NCBI RefSeq assembly: GCF_003254565.1
Contig: NZ_QJRI01000161.1
Location: 1 to 64,000, forward strand
Reading direction: 5' to 3'
Length of the DNA: 64,000 nt
From: Flavobacterium nitrogenifigens
GTDB taxonomy: Bacteria; Bacteroidota; Bacteroidia; Flavobacteriales; Flavobacteriaceae
Below are positions 36,241 through 45,000 of this stretch, piece after piece (position 1 is the stretch's first letter; each line of letters begins with the position of its first letter). The position numbers and the translations under genes were made by a program. The notes under the pieces are model-generated. The model ran no database searches, was not told where the DNA came from, and saw nothing but the letters and a program-made list of their open reading frames with translations.

Positions 36241-36432
36241 TTACATTTCTTCTTTAGAAAACAATGGAATAATACTAGATAATGTAGCCGATAAAAATAA
36301 ACCTACCAATTTAATTCTATTGATTGTGATCAATGATAATCCTGCATCTTGCAAAAGATCGAATTTGGTGTCAATTAATCCTGTCAAAACAATTAAAAGA
36401 CTAATAGCTACTGTAATTTTTGCTTTGTTCAT
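36241..36432 (-). CDS. small two-helix membrane protein
   Basis: A 63-residue protein with two hydrophobic helices (ITVAISLLIVLTGLIDTKF and KLVGLFLSATLSSIIPLF) and a short acidic end (SKEEM). Size and topology resemble class II holins, but phage-independent small membrane proteins look the same. It follows the fibre gene at 36523 by about 90 bp in the same unit. A second lysis or membrane function is possible. Confidence 0.5.
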   Translation of the reverse strand: MNKAKITVAISLLIVLTGLIDTKFDLLQDAGLSLITINRIKLVGLFLSATLSSIIPLFSKEEM

Positions 36433-36522
36433 ATAAGTTAATTTGAGATTAATATTGCTAATAGATCTACTGTAAAAGATTGAGAGTTTTGAAAGTTTTT
36501 TATTGTTTAATTTGTCAGTTCA

Positions 36523-38490
36523 TTATTTTTCAATCCATGCAGACCAAGCTCCTGCGGTTAATGTTCTTATAAAAAAGCGACCAGCTGAAGCTGTAGATGT
36601 AAATGTAATTCTCTGCATTCCGTAATCGGAAGCATTATATCTGAATGTTTCTAAAAAATAGTCCCCCGTGGCTCCTGCTATTTGAATGCTATTTCCAGTT
36701 ATTGTTTTTTGAGAACCAACAGGGGTATTGGCAAATATTGTATCTGAGGATTCGGTATTTGCAATTCCAATTTTGATTCCATTGCTAGAAATAGTTCCGT
36801 TAACTTCTAGTTTGTTTTCATTGCTAACTGAATCCCCAATTTTCACATTGCTGTAAAACTCTCCTGAATAAGAAACTATTGATCTGCCTATAAAGTTTTT
36901 AGCTGTAAGATCTCCGTTTTTATCAAGAATAATATTGGTTTCTGGTGGGCGAGGAAATGTATCTAGATCAGTTATTTCAATGCTTCCAGTTATGCCAAGA
37001 TATTCTGACACGGTAAGATTTCCTATTATATTAAGATCACCCTCTTTAGATTCATTTCCAGTTTTGTGCAATGCGTTATTGTCGTTAGTAGAAATATCCC
37101 CTTCACCAATAATTGATTTTCCATTGATGGTTTTAAAGTCGGATGTGGTTGCTAATGTTCCTGTTTTGTCAGGAAATTGAAAAGTTCTTACAGCTGTTAA
37201 ATTATTTGTTCTTAGACAAGCTGAAAATCCTGTAGATATATGAACCCCTAATCGATTGAGAATTAAAGCTGCTCGTGTTTCTCCTGAATCAGACCCCTCT
37301 GTTGATATAAATTTAATTCCTTGTCCGTCACGTTGATCCAAATTTAAGGTATGATATGCTGGATTGGCTTCAGAAACACTTCTGCTCATAAAGCTATACA
37401 TGTCCCAGAGCTTTTCGAATTTACTAACTAATGTCCCATCACTATTATTTAGTGAGTGTTTGAAACAATTGTCTGATATTTGGACTTCGCACATATGACC
37501 ACTCATGGTGTAAGGGTTAGTATATGTATTTCCGGATTTTAATACTTCTTGTAATGTAGGAATGGCTGGAGTTGATAAATTATCTATTAAACTTTTTAAA
37601 GTTTTGCCCATTTCTGCACTTAACGCTTTAGTTGCGCCTCCTGTGGTTAAATCATTTACTAAAATAGTGTTTAAAGAAGCCTGAATGGTTTCTATTGCAT
37701 CAACAATTTCTTGAACACTATCAAGATTAATATTATCTGAAGATAAAACAGCATTGATGCCGTCAATTTTTTCTTTTAAAATTTTTCCTTGTTCGGCAGT
37801 TAATAATGAATCTGTTCCACCAGTAATGAGGTCATTTACAATATTGAGATAAGTATTTGAAATTTTAGTAAAGCTATCCAAAGGAGCATAACCATTTGCA
37901 ACACCTCGTTGTGATTTATTTTCTTTGTTTTCATTTAAAATTTTCCCCATTTCAGCTGTCAACGCCTTCATAGTTCCGCCTGTAGTAAGATCGTTTACTA
38001 GAAAAGTACTCAAAGAAGTTTGAATTGATTCGATCGCATCAACAACTTCCTGAAAAGTACTTAGATTAAGATTGTCTGAAGCCAAAATGGCATTTATGTT
38101 GTTAATTTGATTTTGTAAAAGTACTCCTTGCTCAGCGCTTAAAAGCGAAGATGAACCTCCAGAAACCAAATCATTTACAATGTCTAAATATTGACTTGCT
38201 AATTTTGTAAAATTGTTTAAAGGTGCATACCCGTGAGCTATACCTTTTTGTGATTTGTCTTCCTTTGGTTCAAACAAAGAAGCGTGTGCATTTATATCGG
38301 CAATATGATCATTTAAAGCAATTTTGTCTGCTTTTGTATTCAACAATTCATCGATTCCTTCAATTTCTTCTACAGGAACTTTATCAAATTTATGTCTAAA
38401 CGAATCCCAAGTATCCCAGAATTGTTGTTGAGAAGGTTTTAAGGTGGTTTTAAACCAGCTTTTTATGGTATTTAATGTTTGTATAGCCAT
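36523..38490 (-). CDS. tail fibre protein with internal repeats and knob-like tip
   Basis: A 655-residue fibre. The first about 60 residues (MAIQTLNTIKSWFKTTLKPS...) are a conserved anchor shared with the fibre at 39685. About 75-310 contain two tandem repeats of about 115 residues (GYAPL..FTK, YL.IVNDL, AEQG, SDN.NL, VNDLTTGG, AEMGK). The middle is beta-rich. The end (YGMQRITFTSTASAGRFFIR, TAGAWSAWIEK) resembles a pyocin-knob binding tip. It probably determines which cells are hit. First gene of the unit from promoter B. Confidence 0.8.
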   Translation of the reverse strand: MAIQTLNTIKSWFKTTLKPSQQQFWDTWDSFRHKFDKVPVEEIEGIDELLNTKADKIALNDHIADINAHASLFEPKEDKSQKGIAHGYAPLNNFTKLASQYLDIVNDLVSGGSSSLLSAEQGVLLQNQINNINAILASDNLNLSTFQEVVDAIESIQTSLSTFLVNDLTTGGTMKALTAEMGKILNENKENKSQRGVANGYAPLDSFTKISNTYLNIVNDLITGGTDSLLTAEQGKILKEKIDGINAVLSSDNINLDSVQEIVDAIETIQASLNTILVNDLTTGGATKALSAEMGKTLKSLIDNLSTPAIPTLQEVLKSGNTYTNPYTMSGHMCEVQISDNCFKHSLNNSDGTLVSKFEKLWDMYSFMSRSVSEANPAYHTLNLDQRDGQGIKFISTEGSDSGETRAALILNRLGVHISTGFSACLRTNNLTAVRTFQFPDKTGTLATTSDFKTINGKSIIGEGDISTNDNNALHKTGNESKEGDLNIIGNLTVSEYLGITGSIEITDLDTFPRPPETNIILDKNGDLTAKNFIGRSIVSYSGEFYSNVKIGDSVSNENKLEVNGTISSNGIKIGIANTESSDTIFANTPVGSQKTITGNSIQIAGATGDYFLETFRYNASDYGMQRITFTSTASAGRFFIRTLTAGAWSAWIEK

Positions 38491-38575
38491 GATAATAATG
38501 TCTAATTAAGTTGTTGTTTTTGGATTTTTTAGGGGGATGATTTCAGATTTAGATAGGTTTTTAAATAAATTTTGT

Positions 38576-38604
38576 CTGGAATTTTAGGTATTTTTCTAAT
38601 ACCT
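38576..38604 (-). ncRNA. conserved leader hairpin, fibre unit B
   Basis: In the long leader of the first fibre gene, minus-strand AGGTAT pairs with ATACCT (38586-38591 with 38599-38604) and is followed by AAAATTCC. The fibre leader at 41754-41787 has the same element with AGGCAT/ATGCCT, a compensatory change in one pair. Likely a structured cis-acting mRNA element rather than a separate RNA. Confidence 0.5.
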
Positions 38605-38737
38605 TTTGATAATACATAACTCATAGTGGTATTTGTTATAATTGAATTAATAATATGTTCTTTTGGAAAATGCTTTGGAAATAACAGGAGTAGATTTCTT
38701 TATGTAAAAGCAATGCTGTTATTTAATTTTGAGGGTG

Positions 38738-38803
38738 TAAAAGTAGGTGAGAAGAACACTAAAAAACGAAAAAAAAGACCTCTGTATTCTGTAGTTTCAG
38801 TAG
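38738..38803 (-). promoter_or_regulatory. late promoter B (first fibre unit)
   Basis: Minus-strand CTACTGAAACTACAG (38789-38803), a 43-bp gap (one base longer than the others) and -7-like TACTTTTA (38738-38745). The leader is about 240 nt. Confidence 0.8.
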
Positions 38804-38808
38804 AATAG

Positions 38809-38857
38809 AAAACCGTTAACAATTAAGGGATTTTGTCTCTCATTGTTAACGGTTTTT
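38809..38857. terminator. terminator of the second fibre unit
   Basis: AAAACCGTTAACAAT (38809-38823) pairs with ATTGTTAACGGTTTT (38842-38856), a 15-bp perfect stem with an 18-nt loop, 26 bp after the 123-residue gene. It ends the unit from promoter A just before motif B. Confidence 0.85.
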
Positions 38858-38882
38858 ATTTAAAGAAAAAATATAAGGGTTC

Positions 38883-39254
38883 TTAAATAATTGAATTGAT
38901 GCAATGTCCGCCTTTTTTCCAATACTGATAATCTACAGCCCAAAGAAAATAGACAAGGATCCAGCCTGCACTGGATAATGTTTTATCTTTCTGATTTTTG
39001 CCAAGTGCGCTTGAAATTGTTTCACCTTTCATACCAAATTGATAACCAGTTTTCTTTCGCAGAAATGTATTCCAGAGAGTCCGAAATTCATAATTTGCGA
39101 AAATATCCAAACCAATGGCGCCAGTAAAAAAGTATCGATTTAAGGTTCTAAAAAAACCTTTGGTTCTTGCGTTCTTCAAAATGACAACAATTATATTAAT
39201 AATCGTTAATGGTAAAAAAAGTAATACAGCTATGAGATATAAAATAATCCCCAT
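38883..39254 (-). CDS. membrane-associated protein of the second fibre unit
   Basis: A 123-residue protein with a long N-terminal hydrophobic helix (MGIILYLIAVLLFLPLTIIN...) and a weakly hydrophobic second segment near the C-terminus (SSAGWILVYFLWAVDYQYWK). Not recognised. Its partner genes are a fibre and a 138-residue protein. It could be a fibre-assembly or membrane factor in the producer; nothing shows this directly. Spacing to the upstream gene is 3 bp. Confidence 0.5.
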   Translation of the reverse strand: MGIILYLIAVLLFLPLTIINIIVVILKNARTKGFFRTLNRYFFTGAIGLDIFANYEFRTLWNTFLRKKTGYQFGMKGETISSALGKNQKDKTLSSAGWILVYFLWAVDYQYWKKGGHCINSII

Positions 39255-39257
39255 AAA

Positions 39258-39674
39258 CTAAAAATTAAAACGACCATCATTGTCTTGTTCAATAATGTAA
39301 TTTCTAAGAATATCGCTTAATTTGGCGGGAGTATTTAACATGATATTAGAAACATAGTCGAAAGCTGGTTCGGTCAAAAACTTTTCAGTATCATTTAAAA
39401 TATTTCCTTCCTGATCTTTTTGTTCCTTATATTCCGGATTCGGAATTGGATTAAAGTTTTCATCTCGAACCAAAATTCTCTGATTATTATCAATATGCCA
39501 TTCTGGGACTTGTTGAGAAAACATTTGACTTAAATCTGTACTATTTTTGAAATAGTTAATTCGATAATATATGTCAAGGAGTTGAGCGTCAAAGTTTAAT
39601 GCAATTCCTGCAATTTGGATTGTTCTTTCTACTTCTTTAAATTGAGTGTTGTTTGAAATTTTTTGTTGTAACAT
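39258..39674 (-). CDS. uncharacterised protein of the second fibre unit
   Basis: A 138-residue hydrophilic protein, no signal or membrane segment, with clear blocks ERTIQIAGIALNFDAQLLDI and VSNIMLNTPAKLSDILRNYI. It lies 10 bp after the fibre gene. Small genes after a fibre often encode fibre-folding chaperones, so that is a candidate role, without sequence proof. Confidence 0.5.
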   Translation of the reverse strand: MLQQKISNNTQFKEVERTIQIAGIALNFDAQLLDIYYRINYFKNSTDLSQMFSQQVPEWHIDNNQRILVRDENFNPIPNPEYKEQKDQEGNILNDTEKFLTEPAFDYVSNIMLNTPAKLSDILRNYIIEQDNDGRFNF

Positions 39675-39684
39675 GATTTATTTT

Positions 39685-41670
39685 TTATCTGATTGTTTCT
39701 AAATAAAGAGCATAATTATTTACTCTTATTGTTCTTTCCGTATTCAATTTTTCTTCATTTGTAGCATCTGCAAAAACTACTGTATTTACAAAAACAAAAC
39801 TAAAAGAAGCTTCATTTGCTCCAAAAGTTCGGGTATTGTCTGCATCACGTAAATAGTATGTGGCATCAGCATTGGTTGTAGTGCCATTATTTATTGTTTG
39901 AACAACTAGTTGAATAGTTGACCATTGAGCAATTAGTGGATCCTGGTTTTGGATGTTGGTCACTATCGGATTTTGATAGTTTTTAAATCCATTATTATTT
40001 AATCCCGAAAACTCCATGATTTTTACTTGATTAACAGGATCGCTTCCTTTATAATATGAAGCAAATAATCCATTATTTATTTTTAAGAAAACTTCGGTTT
40101 TGGCTATCATTGGAGGGACTGTTCCTTTATTTTCAGATGGGTAATAAATTTCATTTAAAGCATTTAATCTTAAAAATGAATTATTTCCAATTTTTCCTAT
40201 AATTGTAGAGCTAGATGTGTTAGTTGCGATTGCAGAAACAGCTCCAGCAATATTTGTTTGAATAGTGTTTGGAGATTTGTAAGCCAGTAAAATAAGGTCG
40301 TCTGAAGCTGTTATTAATCTTGACCTCACTCCGTTGTGAGTTTCCCAAAGTTGCCCATTCTCATCACGCTCAATTGCTCCGTTAACAGGAGTGGTTACTA
40401 ATGTTTTGCTTGGAATTACTAAATATGGAAGAGTTAATATACCGTTTTGATCAAATTTTGAAGTCGTGATACTATTTTTTCTAAAAACTAATAAATCTCC
40501 AGTAGCATATGAGCCAGTACTATTTAAAACTTGAGCAATACCAGAATTTACAGAGTCTACAACTATTCCATCAGATACAGTGCTTGTTAATACATAAATG
40601 CCTTTACTGCCTAATGCGCCATCAGCTGTAACGTTAATTCCCTTGTCAATTTCATTTGATCCAATTCTAATTAATAGCCTTCCATTTTGATCAAACCGTG
40701 TTTTTATTACATTATTTTTTAGTAACTGCAAAAGATCACCTGTTGATTCTGTTAGACTATTTAAAACTTGCAAAACTCCTTCTCCATGATTTGAGCCGAA
40801 AGACCCAACTCCATTTTTATAATTATAATGTCTTTGTCCTATACCATTTTGAATGTTTATAAGCTCAAAAACCTTACTTCCTGGACCAGCTTCGTTAGAT
40901 AAACTTAAACCAGCCACGTCTGTTGTTCCTGAATTAGTAGCGGTTTTAACTCCAGTAAAAGTTTCATTTCCTGTTTTATGTAGAACTGTGTTCTCAACCC
41001 ACTTCCACCAATTAAATAATTTTGAACGACTAACAACTTTGTTATCTTCTGCAACTGCCGATGAAATTTGAGTTTCGACATCTGTAGCAATTGTTGCGGT
41101 TAACTTAATTTGATTAAGTTTTTTACCCATTTCGGCTGTTAATGCTTTTGCAGTTCCACCTGTCGTAAGGTCATTTATCAAAATGTTGCTTAATGAAAGC
41201 TGGATTTCCTCAATATAATTTACAATTTTCTGAACAGTATTTAAATTAGCATTATCAGACGCAAGTAAATTTTTAATCTCGTCGATTTGTTTTTTTAAAA
41301 CCACTCCCTGTTGAGCACTTAATAAAGAGGTTTTGCTATCTGTAACTAGGTCATTTACTATAGCAAGATATTGAGCTGTAATTTTAGAAAATTCATCTAA
41401 TGGCGCATATCCGTTTGCAATTCCCTTACTGGTTTTATCTTCTTTAGTCGCAAATAATTCATTATGAGCATTTGCATTGGTTGTATGATTGTCTAATTCC
41501 GATTTTTCAGCTTTTGCATCAAGTACTGTTTCAAGGTTTTCAATATCTTGAATAGGCACATTTTCATTTTTATGTCTAAAGGAATCCCAAGTATCCCAAA
41601 ATTGTTCCTGAGTAGGCTTTAGACCGGTTTTAAACCATTTTTTTATCGTGTTTAATGTTTGAATTGGCAT
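39685..41670 (-). CDS. second tail fibre protein, paralogous anchor
   Basis: A 661-residue fibre. Its first about 60 residues (MPIQTLNTIKKWFKTGLKPT...) and one copy of the 115-residue repeat (GYAPLDEFSKI, YLAIVNDL, SDNANL, INDLTTGGTAKALTAEMGKK) match the fibre at 36523. From about residue 200 onwards the two differ: this one has repeated beta stretches (TGDLLQLLKNNVIKTRFDQNG; TGDLLVFRKNSITTSKFDQNG) and a distinct tip. A shared anchor with different tips suggests two receptor specificities or alternative fibres. First gene of the unit from promoter A. Confidence 0.78.
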   Translation of the reverse strand: MPIQTLNTIKKWFKTGLKPTQEQFWDTWDSFRHKNENVPIQDIENLETVLDAKAEKSELDNHTTNANAHNELFATKEDKTSKGIANGYAPLDEFSKITAQYLAIVNDLVTDSKTSLLSAQQGVVLKKQIDEIKNLLASDNANLNTVQKIVNYIEEIQLSLSNILINDLTTGGTAKALTAEMGKKLNQIKLTATIATDVETQISSAVAEDNKVVSRSKLFNWWKWVENTVLHKTGNETFTGVKTATNSGTTDVAGLSLSNEAGPGSKVFELINIQNGIGQRHYNYKNGVGSFGSNHGEGVLQVLNSLTESTGDLLQLLKNNVIKTRFDQNGRLLIRIGSNEIDKGINVTADGALGSKGIYVLTSTVSDGIVVDSVNSGIAQVLNSTGSYATGDLLVFRKNSITTSKFDQNGILTLPYLVIPSKTLVTTPVNGAIERDENGQLWETHNGVRSRLITASDDLILLAYKSPNTIQTNIAGAVSAIATNTSSSTIIGKIGNNSFLRLNALNEIYYPSENKGTVPPMIAKTEVFLKINNGLFASYYKGSDPVNQVKIMEFSGLNNNGFKNYQNPIVTNIQNQDPLIAQWSTIQLVVQTINNGTTTNADATYYLRDADNTRTFGANEASFSFVFVNTVVFADATNEEKLNTERTIRVNNYALYLETIR

Positions 41671-41753
41671 GTTGTTTTGTTTTTAATGAAATTTTTAAAG
41701 AAACAGTTTTCATCTAAAGCACAATTAAATGAAGGTATAGGACAAGAATAATC

Positions 41754-41787
41754 TTTGTCGGGAATTTTAGGCATTTTCCGTATGCCT
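41754..41787 (-). ncRNA. conserved leader hairpin, fibre unit A
   Basis: Minus-strand AGGCAT/ATGCCT stem (41769-41774 with 41782-41787) followed by AAAATTCCCGACAAA, matching the element at 38576-38604 in position within the leader and in flanking sequence. Probably a cis-acting structured leader of fibre mRNAs. Confidence 0.5.
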
Positions 41788-41928
41788 ATTGAAAATAAAA
41801 AATCCATAACGGCTATTTTAAGTTGATTAATAATAAAAGGCGAGTGGTATTTTTTATAAAATCAAAGGAAGACACAATTGCAATGAGGTAAAAAAATGCA
41901 TTGTTGGTATTTGTTTTTTCGGAAGAGA

Positions 41929-41993
41929 CAAAAGTAGGAAAAGGAATATGTTTTTAGTTAAAAAAAGCTAAGCGTTTTCAGTAGTTTCAGTAA
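41929..41993 (-). promoter_or_regulatory. late promoter A (second fibre unit)
   Basis: Minus-strand TTACTGAAACTACTG (41979-41993), a 42-bp gap without a TTG -33 word, and a perfect -7 box TACTTTTG (41929-41936). The leader is about 250 nt. It is arranged back to back with promoter G, the two motifs being only 9 bp apart. Confidence 0.85.
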
Positions 41994-42002
41994 AAAGAAA
42001 AC

Positions 42003-42067
42003 CTGCTGAAACTACTGAATTCAAAGGTGTTGTAATTTTTAAAACATAAATGATGAGCGTACTTTTG
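42003..42067 (+). promoter_or_regulatory. late promoter G (lysozyme toxin)
   Basis: Plus-strand CTGCTGAAACTACTG (42003-42017), a 42-bp gap, and a perfect -7 box TACTTTTG (42060-42067), 22 bp before the ATG of the 1268-residue gene. It is the only plus-strand member of the set and ties that gene to the tail regulon. Confidence 0.85.
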
Positions 42068-42089
42068 TCTCCAGAAAAAACGTTTCATT

Positions 42090-45000
42090 ATGAATAAAAA
42101 TACAGTTCACAATTTCAATATTTTAATAAAAAATAGTACTCCTTTAGAAAGCTCCGAAGGGTTAACGAAAAATTTTATAAACGAATTTGCTGCCGTTTCA
42201 AAAGAAATAAACGAGCAAAAAGATATTGTACAAGTTTGGCAGGAGCAAAATGCTTCAAATAATGTCATGAGCAATACTTTAGACTCGGCTGGAGAAGGCG
42301 TTTTCGATAATAACGCTGCAATTAAAACAGCTCCATCGTTTAACAATACTTCTTCAGCTTCGGAGTCAAATTTGTTTACTGCATCAACAATTAATGCTTC
42401 AATCGGAGGAGGCGCTTTTGATAGTACTGAAAGTACAAGTATGAGTTCTTTTGGATCAACTGGCAATACTCTTCCGGTTTCAGAAGCAGAAAATACAGTT
42501 TTAAGCAATGCATTCAGTCAGATTTACGAAAGTATAGATTCAAAACAAATGCTGATAGTACCACAAATGTTTCAATCAAATAGCAATGAGCCGTCGGTAG
42601 AACTTATCAAAGCCGAAATCAAAAAGAAATTAGATCAGGCAATTAAAGAAAATAATCCTGAAACTATTCAATATTGGGCACGTATTAACAAAGCTTTTGA
42701 TGATGAGAAGACGACAGTAGCAGATTTCGTAAATAAACCAAACGAAATGCTGTTTACTGAAATGTATAATGCTTTGAAACAATTGACGGCGACATCTGCT
42801 GAAGTTCAGAACTTTAATTGGAATGTGGTACGCGAAAAGATGATTAAGGCAATAGATGCCAACATTCTCAAAGGGTCTATTTCTAAAACCGCTAAAAATC
42901 GTTGGGAAGCAATCAAAAAACTATTGGGCGATGATAAAACGAACGTTGCAAATCTTTTTGAGCGATACGATGAATTATTTTTATTATTGAAAGAAGTTGA
43001 AGGACTTGAAGCTTTGCCAAATAGCATTACTATAACTACTAAAACTAAAATATATCCTAATCTAAGTGCCGACAGACTATATGCTTCTATTGGCAAAGAA
43101 GATGTTTATGTATTCCTTAAGCAAGTCAGCGAAACTGATTTTGACGGAAGTGGCGTAAATAAAGGAGCGGTTAAAATTAAGAATACTAACACCGCCTCGT
43201 TTATTGTTGGAGAAAGTCTGGAATTTTTTGTTGATGAAGCTTTTATAAATGAAAAAGTGAATCCAAAGGAAAATATTAATTGGATAGTTTATAAAGATAA
43301 AAATACCGAGAGTATCTTTAAAAATGAAGGAACTTCTTTTAGTTACAATTTTGACACACCTGGAACATATAGAATCGATGCATACGGAAAAAATCATACT
43401 GTAAAACAGAGCAAAAAATCAAGCTCAGCTACTTTCATAGAATTAAAAGTAGTAGCGCAAGATATTGTAATTACGCCTCCTATAAATGCAAAAACTGAAT
43501 TTATAAGGTCTTTTGCTGAAGAAAAAACATTTAAGGTTTCGCTAAAAAATAGTTCAGTAAAAACATTAAATCCGATAAAATTATATTATCAGATTGAAAC
43601 GCCACTAAATGGTAAAACAAGTAAAATTTTAGAAGAGCAAGAATTAGACTCAACTGGTATTATTAAACTTGCGATGCCAGATTTGGGAACATATAAAATT
43701 AAAGCATTTAGTAAAGATCAATACGGATTATTTAAAGAATTTAAAACCTCGGTAATTAAAAATGAAGTTAGCAGTATTGGTCTAGTTGAAAAAAGCTCTG
43801 GAAGTAATGTATTCTTGTTAGGAATTGTAAACAGGAAGTTGACCTTAGAAGCCAAAACTTTCAAAATAAATCCTCCTACAGACGATGAGAAAGAAGATGT
43901 GCGATGGATGATTTATGATTCTAGTGGTAAACCTTATTTAACTTCAGGTACTGATCTATTTATAAATAAAAAAGACTCTCAAAGAAATTATATTCATAAA
44001 TGGAAAGAATTTACGATGACACTTCCGCAGAAGGCAGGTCATTATACAGTAGAGGCTTTTAGTGATCGTCAAAAAGGGGATAAATCAGGGGCTATTTTCA
44101 ACTTGGAAATGAAACAGCCTGAAATAACCGAAGCATATTGGTCATGGAGCGGAGGAAGTAAAAAAACAATTTCGGGTCTTTTAGAAAGCAATTGGATAAA
44201 CGCCAACATTCCACATTATAATAATCAAACAGTCAGAATCTATTTTTATTTGGGCAGTGCTAAAACAAACCATTATATTGACGTAAAAACAAACAGTAAA
44301 GGTGAAATTTTTGAAGAGGTAAAATTTGACGCCACTTTTCAAAAAGCAATTGGATTGGGAAGAAAGAAAAATGCCAAAATTGGTTTTAAACTCTTAGGAA
44401 TCCAGAATAGTAAACCATATCCATTTAAGTCGCCAGCGAATTATGATGCTAATACAACTTTGTCTCTTACAGCAGATAAAAAAGTGCTCGATGTTTACTT
44501 TACTTACGATGGCAACAGAGTAACACCAGAAGATGAGGTTCCATTTGGTAAAAAAGGTGCAATTGTGACAATAGTTGCCAAAACCCAAAATATGGTTGGA
44601 GAAGAAGTTACATTGACTGCTCATAAAGTAAGCGAAAAACCATCTTTTGCAGGTAAAGCAACAGTAAACTCAGAAGGGGTTGCCACAATCAGTTTCCTTT
44701 TAAAGAATCTTGATAAAAAACTCAAGCTAGGATCAAAAATAAATTATTATGCAGGTGTTGACGGGTATTCTACAAAGCATTTGGTTAATAAGGTGTTGGT
44801 TATGATTGTGGGGGAAGGGAAGAAGAGTAAAAAGAAACCGGAAATTATTTTTCCATTATTAGAAAAACCAACAAATGATACTAATTTGCAATGGGGGAAA
44901 AATTACAATTGGCAGGATGATGATGGACATAATCAAGCAACTTTTGATTCTTTTAGAGATCATGGCAGAAGGAAGCATGCGGCTAGAGATTTGTATACAG

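Noticed and set aside
36523..41670. A diversity-generating retroelement acting on the fibre genes.
   Set aside because: No reverse transcriptase or template repeat is present; the fibre differences look like ordinary divergence or recombination.
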